Of a stretch of DNA of 64,000 nucleotides, positions 48,596 through 58,586 are shown one piece after another. Below the pieces are notes generated by a model. That model saw only the letters and a program-made list of their open reading frames with translations, did not search any database and was not told the origin of the DNA. A program made the position numbers and the translations under genes. The stretch comes from Kofleriaceae bacterium (GTDB lineage Bacteria > Myxococcota_A > Polyangia > Haliangiales > Haliangiaceae). Each line of letters opens with the position of its first letter. The first letter of the stretch is position 1. The stretch is from contig JACKDR010000001.1 in assembly GCA_020633495.1 (NCBI GenBank), positions 558,001-622,000 of the forward strand. The letters are read 5' to 3'.

Positions 48596-49605
48596 CTACC
48601 CGGTGAGGTGTCGCCGGGCGCCGCGGATCAGCAGCGTGATGACGACGGCGTTGCCGACGAAGAAGAAGAGGAACACCGGCATGCCGCCGGCGGCCGCGAC
48701 CCGTGCCGGCACCGGGCTCGACGCGTGCCAGCGGATCAGCTCGCGGACCACCGCGCCGGCGAGGATCGCGACCACCAGGCCGGCGCTGGCCAGCGCCAGG
48801 GCGCGCCGCGGCGCCCGCGGCGCCCACAGCCAGCCGGCGGTCGCGGCGAGCTGACCGGCGACGACGAGCGCCAGCCAGACGACGCCCTCGGTGGCCTCGA
48901 CCGGGGCGCGCCACGCCGCCGGCAGCAGCGCCAGCAGCCACGCGCCGGCGCCGAGCGCGCCGACCTGGCCGGCCAGCGCGACCACGCGCAGCCGGCGCAG
49001 CGCGGCGGCGTCGCCGGCGAGCTGCCAGCCCGCGACGGTGGCGGCGACCGGCGCGGCGAGCGCCAGCCACAGCAGCAGCCGCGGCGCCTGCATGGCCTCG
49101 AGGTGGACCATGCGGCCGGCGGCGTACATCGACGTCCACACCTCGGGGCGCAGCGCCAGCAGGTGGTTCTCGGTCCACGACCACGCCACGAACACGAAGC
49201 ACAGCGCGGCCAGCGACGCCACCGCGGCGCGGCGCCGCGCCGGCCACGCCGCGGCGCGCGCGGTCTTGCCCAGGTACAGGGCGTAGAAGCCGACGATCAG
49301 CGCCGGCACCACCGCCATCCAGCGGTGCGACAGCAGCAGGTTCGCGGTGTAGAAGCGCTGCTGGTAGAGGACCTGCACGAACAACAGCGGCGCCACCCCG
49401 GCGGTGATCGCGGCGCCGAGCGCGAACGGCAGCCAGTCGCGGAACGTGCGCGACACCGGATCGTCGTCGCGGCCGCGCAGGCCGGCGACCGCGAGCCAGC
49501 CGGCGCCGACCAGGACGTAGCTCAGCAGCACGACGTGGAGCGCGAGCGTGACGACGTAGAGGATCAGGTAGATCCCGGTGGTGGTGCCGTGGCCGAACGG
49601 GAAGG

Positions 49606-49609
<4 letters not shown>
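48596..49609 (-). CDS. Multi-pass membrane subunit II of a cytochrome bd-like complex
   Basis: 337 residues with eight to nine hydrophobic helices (YLILYVVTLALHVVLLSYVLV, WLPFALGAAITAGVAPLLFV, WMAVVPALIVGFYALYLG, VAALAGQVGAL...). Several conserved-looking His and Glu lie within or beside helices (ALHVVLLS, LLLSHRW, SWTENHLLAL, RMVHLEAMQ). No CydB signature is obvious, but position and size match subunit II of bd-like oxidases: it starts inside the stop of the CydA-like gene (ATGA) and so is coupled. It probably forms the heterodimer with that subunit. Alternatively it is an unrelated quinol- or heme-binding membrane anchor. Confidence 0.75.
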
Positions 49610-51060
<1,451 letters not shown>

Positions 51061-51232
51061 GGTGCTGAGATGATGCCCGACCCCCGCCGGGGGCGCGACA
51101 CGCGGTCGCGTCGGTCACGGGTCGCGACGGTGCGCGCGGCGACGCGCGGGCGACGCGCGGCGACGCCCGCGGGGTGCGGGCGCGACCAGAACTTGACCAG
51201 GACCGGGTCGACCTGATACTGAACAGGTGTTC

Positions 51233-51736
51233 ATGTCGACCATCCAGCCAGACCTTGGATTCGATCCCGTCTCCGACGAGCTCCGCGCGGTCCTCGCGCT
51301 GTTCCACGGTGAGCTCGCCGGCGTGTCGTTCCCCGACGTCGACGCCGCGGTGCTCGATCGCGAGCTCGCGACGATCATGGCGCGCGCCGCCGAGGTGGCG
51401 CGGGCCCGCGACGCGCTCGCGCTCGCCGACGCCGCGCTCGCCCAGCGGACCGCGGTGCTCGCCCAGCTCGCGGCGCGCGGGCTCGCCTACGCGCGGATCT
51501 ACGCCGACGCGCACCCCGAGCAGACAGCGCTGTCGCGGGCGCTCGAGGAGGTGGCGCTGGCGCGCGCCGGCCGCGGTCGCGCCGCCGCGCCGCGCGGACG
51601 GCCGCCTGGCGCGCGCGCGCAGCGAGCTGCCGTTCGATCGCAAGCCGCCGCTGCCGGCCTCGACGGCGGCGACGGCGGCGACGGCGACGGCGGCGGCGGC
51701 GGCGACGTCGGCGGCGGCGACGGCGACCTGAGCTAG
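51233..51736 (+). CDS. Small hypothetical protein, possible frameshift near 51595
   Basis: About 167 residues from ATG 51233; a TTGACC-18-TACTGA promoter-like pair lies just upstream. The first 110 residues are coherent: an acidic start (TIQPDLGFDPVSDELRAVLA) and a long helical part rich in Ala/Arg (ATIMARAAEVARARDALALA, QLAARGLAYARIYADAHPEQ). After about position 51595 this frame turns to Arg/Gly low complexity. The neighbouring frame offers a better continuation with DGRLARARSELPFDRKPPLP and then an Ala/Thr-rich end, so one base may be missing or extra. I do not recognise the family. It is divergent from the oxidase genes. Confidence 0.55.
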   Translation: MSTIQPDLGFDPVSDELRAVLALFHGELAGVSFPDVDAAVLDRELATIMARAAEVARARDALALADAALAQRTAVLAQLAARGLAYARIYADAHPEQTALSRALEEVALARAGRGRAAAPRGRPPGARAQRAAVRSQAAAAGLDGGDGGDGDGGGGGDVGGGDGDLS

Positions 51737-51811
51737 CGTCCGCGCTCGGCGGTCTCCGTGCAGGCGTTGTCCCTCCGTCGACCACTGAGGGCCGGACGGC
51801 GGGACGGGGCT

Positions 51812-51895
51812 GACGTGGTGAGCGTGGTGGGCGTGGTGGACGTGGTGGGCGTGGTGGACGTGGTGGGCGTGGTGGACGTGGTGGGCGTGGTGGAC
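51812..51895. repeat. 18-bp minisatellite GTGGTGGGCGTGGTGGAC
   Basis: Four to five near-identical copies, itself made of a 9-bp sub-unit (GTGGTGGGC/GTGGTGGAC). Strong G/C strand asymmetry: almost no C on the plus strand except in GGC/GAC. Confidence 0.85.
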
Positions 51896-52010
51896 CGACG
51901 TCGCGTCGGTGCTGGCTCCCGGAGGCTCCGGAGAGGGCGGCGGGGATGGTCGGGATGTGCGCGGCGCGGCGCGGCGCGGCCGGCTGGCCGGCGCGGTTCG
52001 ACGCGGGGCG

Positions 52011-52205
52011 GGGACGCGGGGACGTGGGGCCGTGGGGACGCGGGGCCGTGGGGACGCGGGGACGCGGGCCCGCGGGGACGCGGGGACGTGGGGCCGCGGG
52101 GACGCGGGCCCGCGGGGACGCGGGGACGCGGGGACGCGGGGACGCGGGCCCGCTGGGACGCGGGGACGCGGGGACGCGGGGACGCGGGGCCGCGGGGCCG
52201 CGGCG
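52011..52205. repeat. 10-bp minisatellite GGGGACGCGG, about 19 copies
   Basis: Array of the decamer GGGGACGCGG and variants (GGGGACGTGG, GGGGCCGCGG, GGGGCCGTGG, GCGGGCCCGC) over about 195 bp. Variants alternate in blocks, as expected from slippage plus point changes. The G4 runs every 10 bp could form quadruplexes. Confidence 0.85.
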
Positions 52206-52681
52206 CGGTCGGGTCGTGGGCTGCGTGGGCTGAGGCTCCGGCCCAGCTGGTCGCTGGCTCCCGATGAGCGTGGTGCTGGCGCCGGCGTGGGTGCAGCACA
52301 CCACCACCGGCGCCGGGCCCGAAGACGGGGGCCCGGCGCCTCGGCGCGGGGCACGAGCGTTGCGGGCGCGCGCCGGGCATCGGGATCGCGACGGCCGTGC
52401 GAGCCGTGATTGACGCTGTCCGGGAACCGGACAAGAAAGACACGGCCCGGGACGATCGTGGTCGATTGTTCTTGACGGCGTTCGCGGCCGACGACGAGAC
52501 GCAGGCGAGATGGCGCCGCCGATCGTCGACGAGACGCCCAGCGCGGCCCGCTGCGCCGAGAAGCGGACCGCGACGACGACGCGAAGGGTCGAGGGCGGTC
52601 TTGGAGCGCCACGGCGACGACAGGAGGTCCGAGATCGTCGTGGTAGAGAAGGAATGCGCGCGTGCGCAGGGAGGAGTGGAG

Positions 52682-53890
52682 ATGTTCGATCGCGGCAACG
52701 ACGAGGGTGTGGTGTCCAGTGGGCTCGACGGTGTCGGCTTCGGAGACCGTGTCGCATCCCCCGACTGGCGCCAGCTCGATCGCCAGCTGCGCGGCGTCGC
52801 CCGACGGCGCGCCGCGCTCGACGCCGAGGAGGCGCGCTGGCTGGTGCTGGCGCAGCAGGTCGAGCTGCACCGCCGGTTCGGCTACGCGAGTCTGCACGAG
52901 TACCTCGAGCGCACGCTGGGCTACGGGCCGCGCGCCGCGCGCGAGCGGCTGCGCGTCGCGAGCGCCCTGCAGGTGCTGCCGCGGACCGCGGCGGCGCTGG
53001 CCCGCGGCGAGCAGTCGTACTCGGCGGTGCGCGAGCTGACCCGGGTCGTTCGCCAGGACACCGAGCGGGTGTGGCTCGACGCGGCGGCCGGCAAGACGGT
53101 GCACGAGATCGAGACCCTGGTCGCGGGCCGCAAGCCGGGTGACCTGCCCGGTGATCCGGTGGATCCGGCCGAGGTCCGGCGCGTGGTGTCGCTGGAGGTC
53201 AGCGCCGAGACGTACGCGCTGTGGCGCGACGCGAGGCTGGCGCTGGAGCTCGAGCGCGGCGAGGCCGTGCCCGACGACGAGCTGCTGCGGGTGCTGTGCC
53301 TCGGGATGCTGGCGGGAACTGGCGGAAGCGGCAAGCGCGGGCGCGCGGCGTACCAGATCGCCTTGATGCAGTGCCCCGACTGCGAGCGCGTGACCCAGGA
53401 CGGCGGCGGCCGCGCCGTCGAGGTGCCGGCGACCGTCGTCGCGCGCGCGCGCTGCGACGCGCGCGTGCTCGGCCGGGTCGATGGCGACGTTCACCTGGGC
53501 GCGACGCCGACCCAGACCATCCCGGCGCCGGTGCGCGCGGCGGTGGTCGCGCGAGATCACGGCCGCTGCCGGGTGCCGGGCTGCCGGGCTGCGCGATGGG
53601 TCGAGGTCCACCACGTGCAGCCGCGGGCGCAGGGCGGTCCGCATACGCTGGCGAACCTGATCTCGCTGTGCGGCGGCCACCACGACGCGGTCCATGTGGG
53701 CCGCTTGAAGATCACGCGGTCGGCGTCGGGACAGGTCGGGTTCGTGCACGCCGATGGCAGGCGGTACGGCGCGCCGCCGAGGACCAGGGACGAACGGGAC
53801 GAGCCGGCCGCGGTCCGCGTGGGCCGCGCCGACGCGGCCCCCATGACCGGTCGCTGGCGCAGTGGATCGAGCGATCGATGCGGCTGGTGA
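52682..53890 (+). CDS. HNH endonuclease-domain protein (DUF222-like N-terminus)
   Basis: 402 residues from ATG 52682 (GGAGG then GGAG upstream). The helical N-terminus, with RQLDRQLRGVARRRAALDAE and RFGYASLHEYLERTLGYGPR, is of the DUF222/13E12-like type that often precedes HNH domains. The C-terminal HNH (about residues 282-345) is complete: VARDHGRCRVPGCRAARWVE, VHHVQPRAQGGPHTLANLI and CGGHHDAVH, with two Zn-binding Cys pairs (CRVPGC, and one Cys before HH) and the His-Asn-His core. Such genes occur in many copies in actinobacteria and myxobacteria and may be mobile. Longer upstream starts run into low complexity. Target and cellular role are unknown. Confidence 0.85.
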   Translation: MFDRGNDEGVVSSGLDGVGFGDRVASPDWRQLDRQLRGVARRRAALDAEEARWLVLAQQVELHRRFGYASLHEYLERTLGYGPRAARERLRVASALQVLPRTAAALARGEQSYSAVRELTRVVRQDTERVWLDAAAGKTVHEIETLVAGRKPGDLPGDPVDPAEVRRVVSLEVSAETYALWRDARLALELERGEAVPDDELLRVLCLGMLAGTGGSGKRGRAAYQIALMQCPDCERVTQDGGGRAVEVPATVVARARCDARVLGRVDGDVHLGATPTQTIPAPVRAAVVARDHGRCRVPGCRAARWVEVHHVQPRAQGGPHTLANLISLCGGHHDAVHVGRLKITRSASGQVGFVHADGRRYGAPPRTRDERDEPAAVRVGRADAAPMTGRWRSGSSDRCGW

Positions 53891-53980
53891 CGCGACGATG
53901 AGCGGGCGCCGCATGAACCGCGCGACAACTATCTTGACACCCACCGGCCCGCGAACTCCTCACACGCTCTGAGCCGACGA

Positions 53981-54808
53981 TCAGGGCGGCGCGAGCGGCG
54001 CGTCGAGCAGCGGTCGGGCGCCGGCGCCGGCGGCGCCGTAGTGCCACCATTCGGTGGCGAGGCCCTCGAAGCCGGCGGAGGTCATGGCGCGATCGAGGCG
54101 GCCGAGCCGGGCGCGGATCGCCGGATCGGCGGCGGGGTGATCGCGGTGGGCGGCGGGGCCGAAGGCGTCGTGATCGGTCGGCATCGCCAGCGGCGCGCCG
54201 TCGGCGTCGGCCAGGGAGACGTCGACCGCGGCGCCGCGCGAGTGCGCCGAGCCGCCGGTCGGCCGGCCGGCGGCGTCGAAGCGCGGCTCGGCGACGTAGC
54301 GCGGATCCGGCACCAGCGCCCACAGCGCGCGCTGCACCGAAGCCGGACGGTAGCAGTCCCACATCACCAGGCGCAGGCCGTCGGCGCGCAGCGTGGCGGC
54401 GGCGTCGGCGAGGCGGTCGGCGACGTCGGCGAGGAGCAGGCAGCGGGCCACCGGGTAGACGCGGTGGTGGGTGAAGTTGTCGGCGGTCGCGTAGCGGAGA
54501 TCGAGGACGACGTCGGGGATGACGGTGACGACGTCGACGAGGCCGGCGGCGGCGGCCGGCGACGCCACGGCGGCTGGCGCGACGCCCGACGCCGGCGGCG
54601 TGCCGATCTTTGCCGACGGCGCCGCGACGGCACCGGCGGTGCCGGCGGGCGCGGCCGGCGGCGATCCGGGCACGACCCGCGCGGCGCGATCGTCGTCGGT
54701 CGGCGCCGGTCGGGTCGGCGTGCCCGCCGAGCACGCGCTCGCGACGGCGAGCGCGGCGAGCGGCGCGACGGCGGCGGGCGAACGGCGGAGAACGCGGGGC
54801 ACGAGCAC
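53981..54808 (-). CDS. D-Ala-D-Ala dipeptidase (VanX/DdpX-like, peptidase M15D), lipoprotein
   Basis: Zinc dipeptidase acting on D-Ala-D-Ala, here exported. Start at GTG 54808 or 54802 gives a signal with lipobox ASAC (about residue 25), then an Ala/Pro/Asp linker. The catalytic domain (about 90-275) has DLRYATADNFTHHRVY, LVMWDCYRPASVQRALW (with the stabilising Arg), the Zn ligands His and Asp in GSAHSRGAAVDVSL, TDHDAFGPAAHRDH, and the catalytic Glu/His pair in ATEWWHYG. All are as in VanX. Intracellular VanX gives vancomycin resistance with VanA/VanH, which are absent here. An exported form more likely recycles or scavenges wall dipeptides. Divergent from the ZntB-like gene. Confidence 0.88.
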   Translation of the reverse strand: MLVPRVLRRSPAAVAPLAALAVASACSAGTPTRPAPTDDDRAARVVPGSPPAAPAGTAGAVAAPSAKIGTPPASGVAPAAVASPAAAAGLVDVVTVIPDVVLDLRYATADNFTHHRVYPVARCLLLADVADRLADAAATLRADGLRLVMWDCYRPASVQRALWALVPDPRYVAEPRFDAAGRPTGGSAHSRGAAVDVSLADADGAPLAMPTDHDAFGPAAHRDHPAADPAIRARLGRLDRAMTSAGFEGLATEWWHYGAAGAGARPLLDAPLAPP

Positions 54809-54828
54809 GAGTGAGGCTGGATCCGGGA

Positions 54829-54834
54829 TACCAT
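54829..54834 (+). promoter_or_regulatory. -10-like box TACCAT of the ZntB-like gene
   Basis: TACCAT ends 8 nt before ATG 54843. The same hexamer precedes dctQ (17893). It also excludes the in-frame ATG 54833, which overlaps the box. Confidence 0.5.
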
Positions 54835-54842
54835 GGCGCCGG

Positions 54843-55853
54843 ATGTCGGACACCGAGGATCCTCCCGCGGGCACGATCGCCACCCGCGGCACCGGCCTGA
54901 TCCACGCCTACGTGCTCGACGGCCACGGCGGCGGCGAGTCACTGACGTGGCAGGGCGTCGATCACTGGAAGCCCGCCGACGGGGTCCTGTGGCTCAACCT
55001 CGACTACGCCGCCACCGACGCCCAGGAGTGGCTGTTCATGCGCTCCGGCATCGACCCCGTGGTGCGCGAGGCCCTGCTCGACCGCGACCCGCGGCCGCGC
55101 GCGCTGGTCATCGGCGACGCGATGCTCCTGATCGTCCGCGCGATCAACCTCAACCAGGGCGCCCAGCCCGAGGACATGGTGTCGCTGCGGTGCTGGATCG
55201 AGCCGCACCGGGTGATCACGCTGCGCCACCGCATGGTGCGGATCGTCAAGACGATCGCCGCCGACCTGCTCGCCGGCACCGGCCCGACCTCGCCCGGGAC
55301 CTTCCTCGACGAGATCGTCGAGCGCGCGGTCGAGCCGGTGGTGACCTGCGTCGACGGCATCGACGACGACGTGTCGCGCCTCGAGGACGCCGTGCTCGGC
55401 GATCACACGCTCGAGCTGCGCGGCCGGCTGGCCGAGCTGCGCCGCCGCGCGATCGCGCTGCGCCGGTTCATCGCGCCGGAGCGCGACGCGTTCCTGCGGC
55501 TGTCGTCGATCGGCGCGCCGTGGATCGGCGACGGCGATGCAGGTCGCCTGCGCGAGGCCGCCGACCGGCTGACCCGGACGGTGGAAGAGCTCGACGCCGC
55601 CCGCGACCGCGCCGCGGTCACCCACGAAGAGATGGCGAGCCGGGTCGGCGAGCTCACGAACCAGCGGCTCTACGTCCTGTCGATCATCACGGCGATCTTC
55701 CTGCCGCTGGGGTTCATCACCAGCCTGCTCGGCGTCAACGTCGGCGGCGTCCCGGGCCAGCACGTCGAGTGGGGCTTCTGGCTGCTGTGCGGCCTGTTCG
55801 CGGTCGGCCTCGGGATCCAGCTGTGGCTGTTCCGCCGCTGGAAGTGGCTGTAG
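54843..55853 (+). CDS. CorA/ZntB-family divalent metal transporter
   Basis: Pentameric inner-membrane metal transporter, 336 residues. The cytosolic alpha/beta domain (about 1-170) is followed by the long pore helix region (VERAVEPVVTCVDGIDDDVS..., TRTVEELDAARDRAAVTHEE) and two C-terminal membrane helices: YVLSIITAIFLPLGFITSLLG and FWLLCGLFAVGLGIQLWLF. The signature loop reads GVNVGGVPG, the extended form typical of ZntB rather than the GMNF of CorA, so zinc (export or proton-coupled uptake) is more probable than magnesium. The C-terminus ends RRWKWL with basic residues, as usual. It stands alone. Confidence 0.9.
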   Translation: MSDTEDPPAGTIATRGTGLIHAYVLDGHGGGESLTWQGVDHWKPADGVLWLNLDYAATDAQEWLFMRSGIDPVVREALLDRDPRPRALVIGDAMLLIVRAINLNQGAQPEDMVSLRCWIEPHRVITLRHRMVRIVKTIAADLLAGTGPTSPGTFLDEIVERAVEPVVTCVDGIDDDVSRLEDAVLGDHTLELRGRLAELRRRAIALRRFIAPERDAFLRLSSIGAPWIGDGDAGRLREAADRLTRTVEELDAARDRAAVTHEEMASRVGELTNQRLYVLSIITAIFLPLGFITSLLGVNVGGVPGQHVEWGFWLLCGLFAVGLGIQLWLFRRWKWL

Positions 55854-56052
55854 CGGCGGGCGGCGCGAGGAGGTGGAGTCGGCGCGAAGCGCTTCGAGCG
55901 TCGAGCGTCGTCGCAGGGTCGGATCCCGGAGGCCGTGAGCGGCGGGCGGCGCCGACGGGGAGGAGCGCGGTCGTGGGCGCAGGCCGGCGCGGCGCGGCGC
56001 GCGCAGGGCGGGCGGCACACGCGACCCACGTGGACCCCTGCCCCGCCGCCGC
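55854..56052. other. Intergenic region with a 12-bp palindrome
   Basis: No gene seen. CGAAGCGCTTCG (55885-55896) is a perfect 12-bp palindrome 32 nt after the transporter stop. Without a T-run it is not a convincing terminator. Confidence 0.4.
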
Positions 56053-57534
56053 CTAGAAGAAGCTGCAGTTGTAGCCCATGCTCGAGAGGCCGGTCTCGCC
56101 GGGGGCGCTCGACGCGCCGCCGGCGCCGCCGAGGCCGCCCGACAGCGTCGACTGCGGGATGCCGACGCTGCTGGTGCCGAGGCAGGCCAGCCCGATCGAC
56201 GGGCCGCCGCCGCCGCCACCGCCATCACCGCCGGCGCCGCCGCGACCGCCGGTGCCGCCGCGCGCGCCGTTGCCGCCGTCGTCCTGCTCGCCGGAGCCGC
56301 CGTAGGGGCCGCCGTTGCCGAACGCGCCGCCCGCACCACCGGCGCCGCCGGAGCCGCCGGCGCCACCCGCGCCGCCGTTGCCGCCCATGATCATCGAGCC
56401 GCGGATCACGACCTGCGAGTCGAACGAGATCACGCCGAACGAGCCGCCGCCGCCGGTGCCGCCGGTGCCCGGGGTCCCGCCACAGCCGCCGCCGCCGCCG
56501 CCGCCGCCCGACGAGCCGTAGGAGTCGCAGTCGGTGGTGCCACCGCCGCCGCCGCCGCCGCCGCCACCGCCGTTGCCATCACCGCCGCCGCTGCCGCCGG
56601 TGCCGGCGTTGCTGGCGCTGTAGACCGCGCCGTCGAACTGGCCGAAGTTGGCGCCGCCGGTGCCGGGGGCGCCAGGACCACCGTCGGCGCTGGGGCTGCC
56701 GACCGTGCCGTTGCCGCCGCCGCCGCCGTGGCCGCCGCCGCCGCCCGCCGTTCCGCTGGCGCCGGTGCCGCCGGTGGAGCCGGCGTTGTCGGACCTGCCG
56801 GACTTGCCGCCGACGCCGCCGGTCCGGCTGCACGACGAGCTGCCGGCGGTGCCGCCGGCCGGCTGGCTGCACGAGGCGCATACGATCGACGAGTCCTCGC
56901 AGCCCGGCTTGCCGGTGCCGCCGCCGCCGCCGCCCGCGCCGGTCGAGCCGTCGCCGCCAGGCGCGCTGGCGCCGCCGGCGCCGGCCTCGACGACGACGTC
57001 GACCAGCTCGATGTTCTTCGAGCCGGTGATCAGGATCGCCGTCGTGCTCTCGCCGACGCCGGTGGCGTCGGCGCTGCGGATCGTGAGGCCGTCGAGCTTG
57101 GTCGCGGTCTGGATGCCGTCGAAGCGGACCGTCAGCGTGGTGCCGCCGAGCTCGGTGGTGCCGCCGTCGCGGGCCCAGAACTCGCCGAAGCCGCCGTAGA
57201 TCGACACCCCGGCCTGCATCGTGATGGCCTCGTCGTAGGTGCCGGCCTGCACGAACACCGCGAGCCGCGGGTTGGAGTTGGCGGCGCGCTCGATGCCGGC
57301 GCCGACCGTCTTGAGCGGCAGGCTCAGGGTCCCCGGGTTGTCGTCGCTGCCCGCGGCGCCGTCGACGTAGACCGCCTCGCACGGCAGCCCCGAGCACAGC
57401 TGGGCGTCGGGGCCGTTGTCGGCGGCGTCGGCGCCGCCGTCGCCGGAGCCGTCGTCACCGGCGTTGCTCGACGCGCACGCGGCGGTGGCGGCGAGGGCCA
57501 GGACGACAGCCGAGACCAGGCGCGAGGAGGACAT
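56053..57534 (-). CDS. PGRS-like glycine-rich lipoprotein with N-terminal DUF1565-type beta domain
   Basis: Exported protein of 493 residues. Signal with lipobox TAAC (about residue 20), then an Asp/Gly linker. The N-terminal half (about 50-190) has the DUF1565/parallel beta-helix opening YVDGAAGSDDNPGT and then KTVGAGIERAANSNPRLAVF, plus right-handed helix rungs (LDGLTIRSADATG, NIELVDVVVEAGAGG). From about 190 it becomes a GGX/GGGG region of some 270 residues with runs of up to ten or eleven Gly and repeats like GGAGGAGGSGGAGG, resembling mycobacterial PE_PGRS tails. Islands with Cys (CEDSSIVCASCSQ, CSRTGG) may cross-link. It likely sits on the cell surface. No enzyme residues. Confidence 0.8.
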   Translation of the reverse strand: MSSSRLVSAVVLALAATAACASSNAGDDGSGDGGADAADNGPDAQLCSGLPCEAVYVDGAAGSDDNPGTLSLPLKTVGAGIERAANSNPRLAVFVQAGTYDEAITMQAGVSIYGGFGEFWARDGGTTELGGTTLTVRFDGIQTATKLDGLTIRSADATGVGESTTAILITGSKNIELVDVVVEAGAGGASAPGGDGSTGAGGGGGGTGKPGCEDSSIVCASCSQPAGGTAGSSSCSRTGGVGGKSGRSDNAGSTGGTGASGTAGGGGGHGGGGGNGTVGSPSADGGPGAPGTGGANFGQFDGAVYSASNAGTGGSGGGDGNGGGGGGGGGGGTTDCDSYGSSGGGGGGGGCGGTPGTGGTGGGGSFGVISFDSQVVIRGSMIMGGNGGAGGAGGSGGAGGAGGAFGNGGPYGGSGEQDDGGNGARGGTGGRGGAGGDGGGGGGGPSIGLACLGTSSVGIPQSTLSGGLGGAGGASSAPGETGLSSMGYNCSFF

Positions 57535-57652
57535 CGCTTCGATGATACATCCCCGCCGGGCGTCGCGACCACCTCGCTCGATGTCCGCGGATGTGGGTGT
57601 GAGGCCGGCTACCCCGACGGCGCCGATCCATCGGGATCGACGGCGCCGCGGG

Positions 57653-58573
57653 CTACCAGTCGGGCGGCGCGACCACGCCGGTCGGCGGCGTGCCGGCGAG
57701 GCCGCGGATGTACATGCACTGGGTCCCGTACGCCAGCAGCCGATCGGCGTCGTCCCAGACCTCGACCTCGGCGATCGCGTAGCCGGCGCGGGCGCGGCGC
57801 GCGTACGCCGCGATCAGCAGCCACTCGCGGTCGGTGTCGTCGACGACGTGCACGGTGAGATCGAGGCTCGGCGCGAAGAAGCGATAGCCGCCGGGGCCGA
57901 TCGCCTGGACCAGCGCCGGCGGCATGATGTCGATCACCGGCGGCAGCGCCAGCCGATCGAGCCGGCCGGCGGCGTCGCGCGGCGGCACCCGGTAGCGGTA
58001 CCAGCGCAGCGATCGCGCCGGCCCGGCGGTCCAGCCCGGGTCCCAGAACCGGTCGCCCGCGGCGAGCCGACAGTCGAAGTTGCGGAAGAACCGCGGCAGC
58101 CGCGCCGCGCCGGGGCCGTCGTCCTCGACCAGCGGCGGACACGCCGCCGGGCGCGGCACCGCGAGCGGCCGCGCGCCGACGACGTCGGGGCCGACCCGGT
58201 CGCGCGCGAACGTCGCCACGGTCTCGAGCCCGGGCTCGACGGCGTCGCGCGCGCGCACCGCGACCCGGACCTGGGCGACGCTGCCGCCGCGCCGCAGCAC
58301 CGTGACGTCGGCGTCGAGCCGCCCGGGCGCGACCGGCGTGCAGAAGATCGTCGCGCACGACACCAGGCGCAGGTCGGCGTCGCCGAGCTCGGCGACCGCG
58401 GCGCGCAGCGACGCGGTCTGCAGGACGCCGCCCGACGGCAGCTGGTAGTCCCAGGTGTCGGGCAGGTCGATCGTCCACCCGCCGCCGCCGCCACCGCCCG
58501 CCGCGGCGTCGCCGGGCGCCGGGCGCGCCACCGCCGCGGTGTCGCGGCCGAGGTCCCCGGGGGTGTGCGCCAT
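57653..58573 (-). CDS. Acyl-CoA thioesterase-like protein (double hotdog, TesB/4HBT_3 type)
   Basis: 306 residues, two consecutive hotdog halves. The first (about 30-130) shows GGVLQTASLRAAVAEL and later VAPGRLDADVTVLRRGGSVAQVRVAVRA, the typical pattern of the TesB-like group, where the second strand set binds the CoA moiety. The second half (about 170-300) has FDCRLAAGDRF, the central APSLDLTVHVVDD and EWLLIAAYARRARAGYAIAEVEVWDDADRLLAYGTQ, where the conserved D-x-x-G/R-L-x-A segment precedes the last strand. It should hydrolyse acyl-CoA, but the residues needed for catalysis are not fully conserved by eye. Start ATG 58573 follows a TACGCT box by 7 nt. Confidence 0.8.
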   Translation of the reverse strand: MAHTPGDLGRDTAAVARPAPGDAAAGGGGGGGWTIDLPDTWDYQLPSGGVLQTASLRAAVAELGDADLRLVSCATIFCTPVAPGRLDADVTVLRRGGSVAQVRVAVRARDAVEPGLETVATFARDRVGPDVVGARPLAVPRPAACPPLVEDDGPGAARLPRFFRNFDCRLAAGDRFWDPGWTAGPARSLRWYRYRVPPRDAAGRLDRLALPPVIDIMPPALVQAIGPGGYRFFAPSLDLTVHVVDDTDREWLLIAAYARRARAGYAIAEVEVWDDADRLLAYGTQCMYIRGLAGTPPTGVVAPPDW

Positions 58574-58580
58574 CGCGCCC

Positions 58581-58586
58581 AGCGTA
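58581..58586 (-). promoter_or_regulatory. -10-like box TACGCT of the thioesterase gene
   Basis: TACGCT (minus strand) ends 7 nt before ATG 58573. It lies across the stop of the Cys-rich gene, so the thioesterase is transcribed separately from the glycogen operon. Confidence 0.45.

Larger units (their letters stand above)
51737..52681. other. Non-coding interval with two GC-rich minisatellites
   Basis: About 945 bp with no convincing gene on either strand. Long open frames here are by-products of repeats with a period not divisible by three, or of codon bias, and encode only Pro/Arg/Ser or Gly/Arg. It contains the two tandem arrays listed separately. The stretch 52400-52680 has more AT (GACAAGAAAGACACGG) and could hold the promoter of the HNH gene. 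Confidence 0.6.

Noticed and set aside
51736..52757. Minus-strand 'proline-rich' proteins with PRVPASPRP repeats
   Set aside because: They are translations of the 10-bp minisatellite in all frames. The repeat period is not a multiple of three, so no frame is favoured, and there is no start signal.
54829..54842. ATG 54833 as start of the ZntB-like gene on the divergent control region
   Set aside because: It overlaps the TACCAT box, and the next in-frame candidates give non-family residues; ATG 54843 gives a normal start.
55885..55896. Palindrome CGAAGCGCTTCG as terminator or operator
   Set aside because: No T-run follows, no repeat copy is seen, and such palindromes arise by chance at this composition.
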